A DNA stretch of 64,000 nt from Advenella sp048381675 (GCF_048381675.1 NZ_JBLWIS010000010.1:42342-106341); one strand, 5' to 3'. Shown: positions 9,413 through 19,245, counted from the stretch's first letter. The notes: generated from the letters alone by a model not told the origin. Translations and numbers: made by a program.

Positions 9413-10639
9413 TTAATTGACAGTAATGCGGGCAAATTTGCGTTTGCCTACCTGCACAACATAAGTTCCTGCGGCGAGCTGCAGGGATTTATCTTCAACC
9501 CGCTGGCCATCAACCCGAACGCCACCCTGCTCGATATTGCGCTGGGCTTCGGAGCCGGAACTGGAGAGGCCCGATTCCCTGAGCACCTTGACAATACCCA
9601 ATGGGCCACCCGGCAACTGGATTTCCGGCATGTCATCGGGGATGGCGCCATCACGGAAGCGGGCTTCAAAGTTGGCCAAGGCCTCTTCTGCCGCCTTAGC
9701 TGAATGGAAACGGGTAATAATTTCCTGGGCCAGCATGACCTTGATATCACGCGGATTGCGCCCTTCTTCAGTTTGCTTTTTAAGGCCGGCAATTTCTTCC
9801 ATGGAAAGGAAAGAAAGCAGCTCGTAGTAGCTCCACATGAGCGTGTCTGAAATGGACATGAGCTTGCCGAACATGGAGTCAGGCGCTTCGGTAATGCCAA
9901 TGTAATTGTTCTTGGATTTGGACATCTTGTCGACGCCATCAAGACCCACCAGCAAGGGCATGGTTAACACGCACTGGGGATCCTGGCCATATTCTTTTTG
10001 CAGCTCACGACCCACCAACAGATTGAACTTCTGGTCGGTACCACCCAGTTCAAGGTCGGACTTGAGCACGACAGAGTCGTAGCCTTGCAGCAAGGGATAT
10101 AAAAATTCGTGTACGGCAATAGGCACGCCGCCCTTGAAGCGCTTGGTAAAATCATCGCGCTCCATCATGCGGGCCACCGTATAGCGTGAGGCAAGCTGGA
10201 TAAGGCCACTGGCACCCAGCTGTTCACACCAGTCGGCGTTGTAACGAATTTCGGTACGCTCGGGGTCTAGCACCATGCTGGCCTGGGCGTAATAAGTTTT
10301 TGCGTTCTCTTCGACCTGTTCTTTGGTCAGTGGCGGACGGGTTGCATTGCGCCCGCTAGGATCACCAATCATCGAGGTAAAATTGCCAATCAGGAAAATG
10401 ACATTATGCCCAAGGTCTTGCAACTGACGCATTTTGTTAAGGACAACGGTATGACCCAGGTGAATGTCAGGAGCGGTGGGATCCAGGCCTAGCTTGATAC
10501 GCAAAGGCGTATTGGTATCACGGCTCTTTTGCAGCTTTTTGACAAACTCTGACTCTACCAGCAGCTCATCGCACCCGCGCAAAACAATACGCAAGTCATT
10601 TTGTACTTCTGGTGAAACAGGTGATTCGGAAGATGACAT
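9413..10639 (-). CDS. tyrS: Tyrosyl-tRNA synthetase
   Basis: Charges tRNA-Tyr. The class I signatures are present as HLGH (in APDIHLGHTVVL) and KMSKS (DKMSKSKNN). The C-terminal S4-like RNA-binding domain follows (GVRVDGQRVEDK). An in-frame start at 10660 would add seven residues; the ATG at 10639 (MSSSES) fits the family better and keeps the gene clear of the opposite-strand anmK promoter region. Confidence 0.97.
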   Translation of the reverse strand: MSSSESPVSPEVQNDLRIVLRGCDELLVESEFVKKLQKSRDTNTPLRIKLGLDPTAPDIHLGHTVVLNKMRQLQDLGHNVIFLIGNFTSMIGDPSGRNATRPPLTKEQVEENAKTYYAQASMVLDPERTEIRYNADWCEQLGASGLIQLASRYTVARMMERDDFTKRFKGGVPIAVHEFLYPLLQGYDSVVLKSDLELGGTDQKFNLLVGRELQKEYGQDPQCVLTMPLLVGLDGVDKMSKSKNNYIGITEAPDSMFGKLMSISDTLMWSYYELLSFLSMEEIAGLKKQTEEGRNPRDIKVMLAQEIITRFHSAKAAEEALANFEARFRDGAIPDDMPEIQLPGGPLGIVKVLRESGLSSSGSEAQRNIEQGGVRVDGQRVEDKSLQLAAGTYVVQVGKRKFARITVN

Positions 10640-10780
10640 AAAAAACTTTATCCAATGCAAAACATAAACATCCCGGAGACAAAATGTAACCAGGATGATA
10701 ATCAGGTAGATCTGCTATTATCGCTTTTTTCCTGCGATTCAGTGCTAAATTATACCTTTTTATCCAAATTCAAATTGCAT

Positions 10781-11896
10781 ATGCCTCAGGTACGGGACAC
10801 TCAGTTTTTCATTGGCCTCATGTCTGGCACCAGCACCGATGGCGTTGATGGGGTCATTGCCGCATTTTCACCCGAACAGCGTCCTCGCATCCTTGGCCAG
10901 GCCAGCCTGCCCATGCCTGCCTTGCTAAGAGAGCGCTTTCTTGAGCTCAATGCCGCAGGCCACAACGAACTGGAAAAATCCTGCCTGGCCGCCAATGAGC
11001 TGGCGCATTTGTATGCCGGAGTTTGCCAGTTACTGCTGCAACAGGCAGAACTGGCCCCCGAACAAGTCACGGCGATTGGCGCACATGGCCAAACCGTACG
11101 CCATCGCCCTGAACTGGGTTATACCATTCAGCTGAATGCGCCCGCATTATTAAGCGAGCTTACCAATATTGCCGTCGTTGCCGATTTTCGCAGCAAGGAT
11201 ATTGCCGCTGGCGGCCAAGGTGCGCCACTGGTACCCGCTTTTCATCAGGCCCTGTTCAGCACTCACCGGCCCGTAACCGTGTTGAATCTGGGCGGGATGG
11301 CCAATATCAGCATCCTGCACCCTGAAAAAGAAGTCACAGGGTTTGATACCGGACCGGCCAATGTACTGATGGATTTATGGTGCCAGCGCCACACCGGCAA
11401 AGAATACGACCATAACGGACAATGGGGTGCCAGCGGCGTCGTGAATGAATCTTTGCTGAATTTCATGCTGAATGCCGAACCCTGGTTTGCGCTGCCACCG
11501 CCCAAATCAACTGGGCGTGACCTGTTCAATCCAAACTGGCTCAATGCCATGCTGGCCCGCTTTGAAGAAAAAGTTTCCGCCCCTGACGTACAGGCCAGCC
11601 TGCGCGCACTAACCGCCCAAACCATTGCCTGCGCAATTCGTGCGCATGCCCCTGAAACACAGGAAATCATTGCCTGTGGCGGTGGCGCCCTGAACGGCCC
11701 CTTGTTGCAGGAACTGGCAGTGCGTACGGGCCTTCAGGTAAGACGCTGTGAAGATTACGGAGTCGCCAGCCAATCCATGGAAGCACTGGCTTTTGCCTGG
11801 CTGGCCTGGGCCAATTGCTACCAGGTTCCCGCAGGCACGCCTTCAGTCAGTGGTGCCAGGCGCAAAACCGTTCTGGGCGCCTATTACCCGGCCTGA
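10781..11896 (+). CDS. anmK: Anhydro-N-acetylmuramic acid kinase
   Basis: Converts anhydro-MurNAc from recycled peptidoglycan to MurNAc-6-phosphate. The GLMSGTSTDGVDG motif near the N-terminus and the ATP-site segment CGGGALNG are clear. The open frame extends upstream to 10655, but the ATG at 10781 (MPQVRD) gives the usual length of about 371 residues and starts just before the conserved domain. It is transcribed divergently from tyrS. Confidence 0.96.
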   Translation: MPQVRDTQFFIGLMSGTSTDGVDGVIAAFSPEQRPRILGQASLPMPALLRERFLELNAAGHNELEKSCLAANELAHLYAGVCQLLLQQAELAPEQVTAIGAHGQTVRHRPELGYTIQLNAPALLSELTNIAVVADFRSKDIAAGGQGAPLVPAFHQALFSTHRPVTVLNLGGMANISILHPEKEVTGFDTGPANVLMDLWCQRHTGKEYDHNGQWGASGVVNESLLNFMLNAEPWFALPPPKSTGRDLFNPNWLNAMLARFEEKVSAPDVQASLRALTAQTIACAIRAHAPETQEIIACGGGALNGPLLQELAVRTGLQVRRCEDYGVASQSMEALAFAWLAWANCYQVPAGTPSVSGARRKTVLGAYYPA

Positions 11897-11909
11897 ACGC
11901 CCGCGACAA

Positions 11910-12854
11910 TTATTTTATTTGTGGTAATTTGCTGCCGGCCAAAATGTTTTCCAGCAAAACGTGATCCTTGAACCTGTACAAGCGAGCCGGCCTGCCACGA
12001 TCCTGCGCAGTCATTTTTCCGGTTTCTTCCACCAGGTCCTGATGCTGCATCAGCCGGCGAAAGTTCTGCTTATGCAGTTCTACGCCCGCCAGCCCCTCAA
12101 TGCTTTTTTGCAATTGAAAAAGAGTAAATTCGGCTGGCATCAGCTCGGAAATAACAGGCCGGTATTTGATTTTTGCACGAAGGCGTGACATGGCCGTGGC
12201 CAAAACCCGACGATGATCCCGCTGCATAGGGAACCCAATCTCGGCGTGCCCCAATCCGATATCCCGGCAATTGGGGGCCTCGGGAATCAGGCCAGCCTCA
12301 TACATCAGCTCATAACGCAGCAGCACGTGCTCTTCTACCCAGTCAAATCCGTTCAGGCCCCAGCACATGTCCACCCGGCGTTGCCGGTTGATACGGGCCA
12401 TGGGGTCGCTTTCCTGGCTAATCCAATCCTGCAATTGCGGCAATAACGTTTGGGTTACCCAGGGCACCAGTCCTTGCCGGTGGTCTTCCCAGGGAAAATA
12501 AAAATACCAGTCCTGCCAGCTGGCATGTGCCTCAAGCTGGCTTTCATCAATTTCCTTAACCAAACCCAGGTAACTGACATACAGCACCGGATGCCCCGAC
12601 AAACGGGTTCGGGTGGTGTCCACAAACGTGTACAGCTGCTCTACATATCCCATGGGCTGCCGGGTCTGGGTTTTAACCCATTGCCTGACTCCTGATTGCA
12701 AGGAACGGTGAACCGGAGACAGGGCACCAAAGGGCAAGGATTGTCCATCAAGCACCGTTAAGACACGGGCGGAAAAGCGGGTGATGGCAATTAACACGGC
12801 AACCAGCTCGCTGGCGCCCTCGTTCTGGGTAATGGAGGTTTCTGAAGCCGGCAT
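11910..12854 (-). CDS. Nudix-derived NAD biosynthesis regulator (NadQ/NrtR type)
   Basis: The 314-residue protein has an N-terminal Nudix-like region lacking a full Nudix box and a C-terminal winged-helix part with Arg/Lys-rich segments (FRRLMQHQDLVEETG, RGRPARLYRF). This architecture is known for transcription factors controlling NAD synthesis in proteobacteria. It is transcribed away from nadA, and the shared promoter region holds a palindrome at 12981-12999. I infer that it represses nadA-nadB according to NAD status. The choice between the NadQ and NrtR names is uncertain. Confidence 0.75.
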   Translation of the reverse strand: MPASETSITQNEGASELVAVLIAITRFSARVLTVLDGQSLPFGALSPVHRSLQSGVRQWVKTQTRQPMGYVEQLYTFVDTTRTRLSGHPVLYVSYLGLVKEIDESQLEAHASWQDWYFYFPWEDHRQGLVPWVTQTLLPQLQDWISQESDPMARINRQRRVDMCWGLNGFDWVEEHVLLRYELMYEAGLIPEAPNCRDIGLGHAEIGFPMQRDHRRVLATAMSRLRAKIKYRPVISELMPAEFTLFQLQKSIEGLAGVELHKQNFRRLMQHQDLVEETGKMTAQDRGRPARLYRFKDHVLLENILAGSKLPQIK

Positions 12855-12972
12855 ATTTTATGGCTATTGATGATTGAATATTGGCATAGGCATTGTATCT
12901 GGAAGTGTCTAGCCGGGCAAAACTATTTGCAACAGCCTTAATGAAGAAAAAAAGTCGATACATAAAAATATT

Positions 12973-13001
12973 TTGCGTTTTATACTCATAAAGAGCATAA
13001 T
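12973..13001 (+). promoter_or_regulatory. Probable nadA promoter with overlapping palindromic operator
   Basis: TTGCGT (12973-12978) and CATAAT (12996-13001) are spaced 17 bp and could be -35 and -10 boxes. The inverted repeat TATACTC-ATAAA-GAGCATA (12981-12999) fills the spacer and overlaps the -10. That placement suits a repressor site for the adjacent Nudix-type regulator. Inference from sequence only. Confidence 0.55.
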
Positions 13002-13033
13002 TGGCTTTTTTAAAAATCACTATTTGAAAAACC

Positions 13034-14224
13034 ATGGGACACACCGAACAGAAAGCCTTTGAATTTGACCAACCCTTGTTGCAAACCGCCACGCTTAACG
13101 GGCAAACCTGCATGGCCTCTGTCCTTCCTGACAGTCAGGAAGCCACGATAGTCGGCAAGGCCTGGGCCAAGATACCCGCCCCGCTCTCTCTCAAGCAAGA
13201 GCAGCAATATATTCAGGAAATCAGGCAGCTCATGCAAAGCAAAAATGCCGTTCTGGTGGCCCATTATTATGTAGATCCCGTGTTGCAAGACCTGGCGCTT
13301 GAAACCAATGGCTGTGTGGGAGACTCGCTTGAAATGGCCCGATTCGGCCGTGACCATGAAGCCTCTACTCTGATTGTGGCCGGTGTTCGCTTCATGGGTG
13401 AAACCGCCAAAATGCTAAGCCCTGAAAAAACCGTGCTGATGCCCACCCTGGAAGCCGAATGCTCACTGGATCTGGGCTGCCCTGCCGACCAGTTCAGCGC
13501 TTTCTGTGATGCCCACCCAGACCGAACCGTCGTTGTGTATGCCAATACCAGTGCCGAAGTAAAAGCGCGCGCCGATTGGGTTGTCACCTCTTCCATCGCC
13601 CTGGAAATTGTCAGCTACCTGCATGAAAAAGGCGAAAAAATCATTTGGGGCCCAGACCGTCACCTGGGTCAATACATTCAGGACAACACTGGCGCCGATA
13701 TGCTTTTATGGCAAGGTTCCTGTCTGGTCCATAATGAATTCAAGGCCGCCGAACTGGCCAGCCTGAAAGAACAATATCCCAACGCCAAAGTGCTAGTACA
13801 CCCCGAGTCACCGGCATCAGTAACGGCACTGGCCGATGTAGCCGGATCAACCAGCAAGCTTATTCAAGCCGTCATCGATTTGCCTGCAACAGAGTTTATT
13901 GTGGCCACCGATGCCGGCATCATGCACGAAATGCAAAAACGGGCACCTGGCAAAACCTTCATTTCAGCTCCCACTTCCGGCAATAGCGCAACCTGTAAAA
14001 GCTGTGCCTTTTGCCCATGGATGGCCATGAACGGATTGGCCGGCGTCAAGCAATGCCTGACAAACGGCTCCGGCGAAGTCTTACTGGATAAAGACATGGC
14101 CCAACGCGCCCGCCTGCCAATTGACCGGATGCTGCAATTTGCCGAAGCCCATAAAAAATCGGTCAAGGCCAGCGGCGACCTGGTCCAGGACATGAAACTG
14201 TTCCAGCATATCGGAGCCGCATAA
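13034..14224 (+). CDS. nadA: Quinolinate synthase A
   Basis: [4Fe-4S] enzyme that condenses iminoaspartate with dihydroxyacetone phosphate to quinolinate. The VLVAHYYVDP motif starts the core. The cluster cysteines include one in ETNGC, others in CLVHNEF and the CKSCAFCPWM motif. At 396 residues it is of the longer betaproteobacterial type. nadB follows 5 bp later, so the two are co-transcribed. nadC is not next to them. Confidence 0.96.
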   Translation: MGHTEQKAFEFDQPLLQTATLNGQTCMASVLPDSQEATIVGKAWAKIPAPLSLKQEQQYIQEIRQLMQSKNAVLVAHYYVDPVLQDLALETNGCVGDSLEMARFGRDHEASTLIVAGVRFMGETAKMLSPEKTVLMPTLEAECSLDLGCPADQFSAFCDAHPDRTVVVYANTSAEVKARADWVVTSSIALEIVSYLHEKGEKIIWGPDRHLGQYIQDNTGADMLLWQGSCLVHNEFKAAELASLKEQYPNAKVLVHPESPASVTALADVAGSTSKLIQAVIDLPATEFIVATDAGIMHEMQKRAPGKTFISAPTSGNSATCKSCAFCPWMAMNGLAGVKQCLTNGSGEVLLDKDMAQRARLPIDRMLQFAEAHKKSVKASGDLVQDMKLFQHIGAA

Positions 14225-14229
14225 GCAGC

Positions 14230-15888
14230 ATGAAACACGATTTTGATACCATCATTATTGGCAGTGGCCTGGCCGGGTTGTCGGTGGCGCTGTCATTGCC
14301 AAGCAACCACCGCATTGCCATTTTAAGTAAAGATGCGCTTATCAATACCGCCAGCGACAAGGCGCAAGGCGGTATTGCCGCCGTTTGGGACAGCCAGGAT
14401 TCATTTGAGCGACACATTAATGACACCCTGGTTGCCGGTGCCGGTTTATGTGAAAAAGAAGCAGTTACCCACATTGTTGAGCATTCGACTGATGCCCTGC
14501 AATGGCTGCTGTCACACCAGGTGGATTTTACGCGTAATGAATCCGACCAGCAGTTGCATTTAACCCTTGAAGGCGGCCATTCCTGGCGGCGGATTGCCCA
14601 TGCGTCGGACAAAACCGGGCATGTCATTACCCAAACCCTGCAATCCCTGCTGGGCAAGTGCCCCAATATTCATATTTTTGAACAGCGCACCTCGGTCGCA
14701 CTGCTGACTAGTCGCGAAAATGCGTCCGAATGCATTGGGGTCAAGGTGCTTAACCGGCAATCTGGCGAAATGGAAACTTTTCTGGCGCCCAATACGGTAC
14801 TGGCCACCGGCGGTACCGGCCAGCTGTTTACCCATACCACCAACCCGGAAATTGCCACCGGTGATGGCATTGCCATGGCCTGGCGTGCCGGCTGCCGGGT
14901 AGCCAATATGGAGTTTATCCAGTTTCACCCAACCGCCCTCGCACTACCCAATGCGCCCACTTTTTTGATTTCAGAAGCGGTACGGGGTGAAGGAGGCGTA
15001 TTGCTGCGCCCCGACGGCAGCCGCTTCATGCCCAGCTACGACAAACGTGCTGAACTGGCACCGCGCGACATCGTTGCACGGGCCATTGAATCAGAAATGA
15101 AGAAAAACGGCACCAGCCATGTCTTGCTGGATATTTCCCACAAACCCAAAGAGCAGATTTTGCATCATTTCCCGATGATTCATGAAACCTGCCTGTCACA
15201 CGGGCTTGATATTTGCACCACCCCCATTCCGGTTGCCCCGGCCTCCCATTACACCTGCGGCGGCGTGCTGGTTAATCGCAATGGGCAAACAGACCTGAAG
15301 GGACTTTATTGCGCCGGCGAAACGGCTTACACCGGCCTGCATGGCGCCAATCGCCTAGCCAGCAATTCTTTGCTGGAATGCATTGTGACCGGCAGAAGTA
15401 TTGCCAATAGCATTACGGCCGGCCTGCCCTGGGAAACACCTGCGGTTTATGAGCATACCATTCATATCAGCCCTGCACCGGCAAGCAACAGCCAGCCAGA
15501 AGCCAGCCATGCGCCAAACAAAAACAGCCTAAGACAACTGATGACACAGTGTTTTGGCATTGTGCGCAATGATGCCGGCATGCAGACGGCATTAAGCCAA
15601 CTGAAGTCATGGAAAGCACAATTACTCAACAATAGTGTGGCAAAAGATTATGCATTCCCAAGCAGAAGCGTGGAAACGAGTAGAAAAGTAGCCCATTTTT
15701 CCGCATCCAATTGTTTACAAGACTCAAACTTGAATGAAATAGAGCTAAATAACATGCTGGATGTTGCCTGCCTGATGTTGCAATGCGGACTGGCACGCAA
15801 AGAAAGCCGGGGCCTGCATTACACCACCGACTACCCAAATAAGGCCGAAACCGCTAAGCCTACCGTGCTGTCACCGGTTTTTTCCTGA
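14230..15888 (+). CDS. nadB: L-aspartate oxidase
   Basis: FAD enzyme that makes iminoaspartate for NadA. The dinucleotide-binding motif IIIGSGLAGLSVALSL is at the N-terminus, followed by the succinate-dehydrogenase-like flavoprotein pattern (KAQGGIAA, HPTAL, GLHGANRLASNSLLE). The 552-residue length is normal. It is second in the nadA-nadB operon and ends at a strong bidirectional terminator. Confidence 0.96.
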   Translation: MKHDFDTIIIGSGLAGLSVALSLPSNHRIAILSKDALINTASDKAQGGIAAVWDSQDSFERHINDTLVAGAGLCEKEAVTHIVEHSTDALQWLLSHQVDFTRNESDQQLHLTLEGGHSWRRIAHASDKTGHVITQTLQSLLGKCPNIHIFEQRTSVALLTSRENASECIGVKVLNRQSGEMETFLAPNTVLATGGTGQLFTHTTNPEIATGDGIAMAWRAGCRVANMEFIQFHPTALALPNAPTFLISEAVRGEGGVLLRPDGSRFMPSYDKRAELAPRDIVARAIESEMKKNGTSHVLLDISHKPKEQILHHFPMIHETCLSHGLDICTTPIPVAPASHYTCGGVLVNRNGQTDLKGLYCAGETAYTGLHGANRLASNSLLECIVTGRSIANSITAGLPWETPAVYEHTIHISPAPASNSQPEASHAPNKNSLRQLMTQCFGIVRNDAGMQTALSQLKSWKAQLLNNSVAKDYAFPSRSVETSRKVAHFSASNCLQDSNLNEIELNNMLDVACLMLQCGLARKESRGLHYTTDYPNKAETAKPTVLSPVFS

Positions 15889-15893
15889 ACCAT

Positions 15894-15933
15894 AAAAAAC
15901 GGGCCCGTGTAAAGCACACGGGCCCGTTTTTTT
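15894..15933. terminator. Bidirectional terminator between nadB and erpA
   Basis: A 17-bp perfect stem (starting AAAAAACGGGCCC) with loop AAAGC is flanked by A and T runs. It therefore works as a rho-independent terminator for both converging genes. Confidence 0.95.
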
Positions 15934-15994
15934 ATTTATACACGCCAGATGTTATGTCCAGCATGGCATAAGGGAAAAATTACCGTTTAGGCAA

Positions 15995-16363
15995 TTAAAC
16001 CGAAAAAGAAGAACCACAGCCACAAGTTGTTTGGGCATTCGGGTTACGAATGACAAACTGAGACCCTTCAATATCTTCTTTGTAATCGATTTCGGCACCC
16101 ACCAGATATTGGAAGCTCATGGGATCTACCAACAACTGAACGCCGTCTTTATCGATAGAAGTGTCGTCGTCGTTGACGACTTCATCAAAAGTGAAACCGT
16201 ACTGGAAACCTGAACAACCACCACCCTGCACAAAGACACGCAGTTTGAGATCAGGGTTACCTTCGTCGATTAACAAATCTTTGACTTTAGCTGCAGCCGC
16301 ATCGGTGAAAACCAATGGCACTGGAGGAGCCTGCAAGTCTACTGACTCTAAAACGCTACTCAT
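15995..16363 (-). CDS. erpA: Iron-sulfur cluster insertion protein ErpA
   Basis: A-type Fe-S carrier that delivers clusters to target enzymes. Three conserved cysteines are present, in GGGCSGF and TTCGCGSS near the C-terminus. At 122 residues it has the expected length. It lies downstream of a DUF6776-type gene and argC on the same strand, a common betaproteobacterial order, though 83 bp separate it from the upstream gene. Confidence 0.94.
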   Translation of the reverse strand: MSSVLESVDLQAPPVPLVFTDAAAAKVKDLLIDEGNPDLKLRVFVQGGGCSGFQYGFTFDEVVNDDDTSIDKDGVQLLVDPMSFQYLVGAEIDYKEDIEGSQFVIRNPNAQTTCGCGSSFSV

Positions 16364-16446
16364 ATACTTACTCCTGGTGAGATACAGTCACCCAAATAAA
16401 ACAGGCAGACATGCCTATAACAAAACTATTTTAGCATAACCACAAA

Positions 16447-17139
16447 CTAAGACTTAAGCTTTAGCGTACGTGTCACACGTGTATTTTTACCCTCTACCAC
16501 TTTCAGGGTGATGCTTTCGGGGGTAAAACCGTCAGGAATAACCAGCAAGCCCTGCGCCAGCTCAATTCTGCTGAACTTCAAATTAAGGACATTATTGGCC
16601 GCCTTTTCTGTTGACGACTTACCGTTTCCTTCCGGCTTGGTAACCGGTTCAGGCTTAAGGACCACGGTTGTGACCTTGCCATTCATCTTGCCCTTGGCCT
16701 CAAAGTGCAGTCGCCCATTGAAAACCGGCGGCTGTTTCTGGGTGCGCGTTAGCATTACCTTGTAACGGATTCGGGCACCTTCCTTGACCGCATCAAACTC
16801 CCTGACGCTCACGTGCATATTGCTTTTGGAAGGAATAAGCTGCTCATAGCGCAGCAATTCCTCGGTACTTCTGCTTAACTCATCCTGAAGCTTCGAGACC
16901 TGCCGGTTAAATTCAACAATCGTACCCTTGTCTACTACCATTTGTGCATTGGCCGCATCCAGTTTGCCCTGCAGTGACTGGATCTGCAATTCTCCCTGTT
17001 TGACCTTATCAGTCAGCAATGCGATCTGTTCGTTTTCCATACCCAGCATTTTGCGCTGAACGACATTTTGGGTAATGTAATAGCTACTGGTTGCTCCGAC
17101 CACGACACCGACGGCCAAAAGAAAAATACGTGCTGCCAT
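16447..17139 (-). CDS. DUF6776-like membrane-anchored coiled-coil protein
   Basis: The 230-residue product has one N-terminal membrane helix (FLLAVGVVVGATSSYYI). A heptad-rich coiled coil follows (about residues 28-95), then a C-terminal beta-rich domain. Family membership is judged from architecture and from position between argC and erpA, where such proteins occur in Burkholderiales. Function is unknown. It begins 14 bp after the argC stop, so co-transcription is likely. Confidence 0.7.
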   Translation of the reverse strand: MAARIFLLAVGVVVGATSSYYITQNVVQRKMLGMENEQIALLTDKVKQGELQIQSLQGKLDAANAQMVVDKGTIVEFNRQVSKLQDELSRSTEELLRYEQLIPSKSNMHVSVREFDAVKEGARIRYKVMLTRTQKQPPVFNGRLHFEAKGKMNGKVTTVVLKPEPVTKPEGNGKSSTEKAANNVLNLKFSRIELAQGLLVIPDGFTPESITLKVVEGKNTRVTRTLKLKS

Positions 17140-17153
17140 TGTTTTACGGCCCC

Positions 17154-18209
17154 TTAAGGGAGAATAGCCACTTGATTCAGACCTGTTTGCTCATCCAAAC
17201 CAAATAACACATTCATGTTTTGTACTGCCTGGCCGGCTGCACCTTTAACTAGGTTATCCTGTACGACCACCACAATCAAGGTATCTCCGTTACCTGGACG
17301 ATGCAAGGCAATGCGCAACTGGTTGGAGGCGCGAACCGAACGGGTTTCCGGCAGGCTGCCAGCGGGCATGACATCAACAAACGCTTCATGCTGGTAGCGC
17401 TGCTCGTACAATGCCTGAAAATCGGTATCCATGGCTTCAGGTTTGATTTTTACATAAATGGTGGACAACATACCCCGGATCATGGGCACCAGGTGAGGCA
17501 CAAAGGTAAGGCCTACCGGCTGGCCAGCAATTTTCGCCAGTTGCTCGACAATTTCCGGGTGATGGCGGTGGCCTGAGACGCCATAAGCCTTGAAGTTGTC
17601 ACTGGCTTCGGAAAACAGGCTACCCACTTCGGTTTTACGGCCCGCTCCGGACACGCCCGATTTGCAGTCGGCAATGATGTTGTCCACATTGACCAGGCCT
17701 TTTTCAAGCAAGGGAGTCAGCCCAAGGATCACGGTAGTAGGATAGCAACCGGGATTGCCAATGACCTGTGCTCCAGCCACTTTTTCGCGGTTAAGCTCAA
17801 CCAGACCATAAACACTGTCTTTTAACACATCGGGACAGGCGTGAGGCATTTTGTACCATTTCTCAAAAACCGCAGTATCTTGCAAACGAAAATCGGCAGC
17901 CAGGTCAATCACTTTTACACCAGCATCAATCAGGGCACGGGCCTGGGCCATGGCGACGCCATGAGGCGTTGCAAAGAAAACCACATCACACTCTGACAGT
18001 GCGGCATTTTCAGGGGCGGAAAAAGCCAGGTCGACATGCTTGCGCAGGTTGGGGAACATGTCTGCAACCGGCATGCCTTCTTCCTTGCGCGAGGTAATTG
18101 CATGAAGCCTTGCATTGGGGTGTGCAGATAAAAGACGCAGTAATTCCACGCCGGTATATCCAGTACCACCGACTATGCCAACCTTGATCTGGGCGGAAGA
18201 AGATGCCAT
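17154..18209 (-). CDS. argC: N-acetyl-gamma-glutamyl-phosphate reductase
   Basis: Third enzyme of arginine synthesis, reducing N-acetylglutamyl phosphate with NADPH. The N-terminal nucleotide motif GIVGGTGYTGVELLRLL and the catalytic cysteine in GNPGCYPT are intact. The HRHHPE motif follows. At 351 residues it is a type 1 enzyme. The upstream ATG is preceded by AAGGA. It lies downstream of rpsI after a terminator, so it has its own promoter in 18210-18371. Confidence 0.96.
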   Translation of the reverse strand: MASSSAQIKVGIVGGTGYTGVELLRLLSAHPNARLHAITSRKEEGMPVADMFPNLRKHVDLAFSAPENAALSECDVVFFATPHGVAMAQARALIDAGVKVIDLAADFRLQDTAVFEKWYKMPHACPDVLKDSVYGLVELNREKVAGAQVIGNPGCYPTTVILGLTPLLEKGLVNVDNIIADCKSGVSGAGRKTEVGSLFSEASDNFKAYGVSGHRHHPEIVEQLAKIAGQPVGLTFVPHLVPMIRGMLSTIYVKIKPEAMDTDFQALYEQRYQHEAFVDVMPAGSLPETRSVRASNQLRIALHRPGNGDTLIVVVVQDNLVKGAAGQAVQNMNVLFGLDEQTGLNQVAILP

Positions 18210-18371
18210 TGTTAAATCCTTTGTTAATTGAATATGGGCTTAAACGTTTTCTAAACGGTTATTGCACCACATTATGAGTGTTTTTACACGAAATTGGTTC
18301 AACTTGCCTGAAAATTACATGCTGGCTTTGCTTCACTGTGTTTCACAGCACAAACATCTGCAGCCACAAAC

Positions 18372-18400
18372 AAAAAAGACCGCATAAGCGGTCTTTTTTT
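18372..18400. terminator. Terminator after rpsI
   Basis: AAAAAAGACCGC pairs with GCGGTCTTTTTTT across a 4-nt loop just beyond the rpsI stop. T-runs exist on both strands. Confidence 0.93.
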
Positions 18401-18414
18401 GATTCGTAAACAGA

Positions 18415-18807
18415 TTAGCGTTTGCTGAACTGTTTGCGACGACGTGCTTTGTGGAAACCGACTTTTTTACGCTCGACTTCACGTGCGTCACGGGTTACAT
18501 AACCCGCTTTGGACAGTGATGATTTCAATGTTTCATCATAGTCAATAAGGGCACGGGTAATACCATGACGGATTGCACCAGCCTGACCGCTTTCACCACC
18601 ACCGTGAACATTGACGTGGAAGTCAAATGCTTCGGTGAGTTCTGTAAGGACCAAAGGCTGACGAACAACCATGCGGCCTGTTTCACGGGCAAAATATTCA
18701 TCAACAGGTTTACCGTTAACAACGATAGCGCCTGTACCTTTTTTCAAGAAAACACGAGCCACTGAAGTTTTGCGGCGGCCTGTTCCATAATTCCAATTAC
18801 CGATCAT
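18415..18807 (-). CDS. rpsI: Small ribosomal subunit protein uS9
   Basis: Ribosomal protein of 130 residues beginning with MIGNWNYGTGRRKTSVARV and ending in the basic KKVGFHKARRRKQFSKR tail that contacts P-site tRNA. It is 9 bp after rplM, the universal L13-S9 operon. The terminator at 18372-18400 ends the transcript. Confidence 0.98.
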   Translation of the reverse strand: MIGNWNYGTGRRKTSVARVFLKKGTGAIVVNGKPVDEYFARETGRMVVRQPLVLTELTEAFDFHVNVHGGGESGQAGAIRHGITRALIDYDETLKSSLSKAGYVTRDAREVERKKVGFHKARRRKQFSKR

Positions 18808-18816
18808 GATTTATCC

Positions 18817-19245
18817 TTAGAAATCCAGCTGTTTAGGCTGCTGGGCAGTATGAGGATGTTCGGCACCAGCATACACCTTGAGTTTTTTGATCATGGCGTA
18901 GCCCAGTGGACCTTTGGGCAGCATACCTTTAACGGCTTTTTCAAGTGCACGGCCTGGAAAGCGCTCTTGCATCTTTTTAAAGTTCGTTTCGTAAATACCG
19001 CCTGGGTAACCAGAGTGACGGAAGTATTTTTTGTCTTCTGTCTTTTTACCGGTAACAACGATATCGGCAGCATTGATAATTACAATATAATCGCCGGTGT
19101 CAACGTGAGGGGTGAACTCGGGTTTATGTTTACCGCGCAAACGGCGTGCAACTTCGCTGGCTACACGACCAAGGACTTTACCTTTTGCATCGATAACAAA
19201 CCAGTCACGTTTGACTTCATGCGGCTTTGCCACAAAGGTCTTCAT
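18817..19245 (-). CDS. rplM: Large ribosomal subunit protein uL13
   Basis: 142-residue ribosomal protein; MKTFVAKPHEVKRDWFV and the central DYIVIINA segment are diagnostic. The frame is open to 19305, but the ATG at 19245 gives the exact family N-terminus. It is the first gene of the rplM-rpsI operon. The 300 bases upstream (19246-19547) should hold the promoter; I see no other gene there. Confidence 0.98.
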   Translation of the reverse strand: MKTFVAKPHEVKRDWFVIDAKGKVLGRVASEVARRLRGKHKPEFTPHVDTGDYIVIINAADIVVTGKKTEDKKYFRHSGYPGGIYETNFKKMQERFPGRALEKAVKGMLPKGPLGYAMIKKLKVYAGAEHPHTAQQPKQLDF

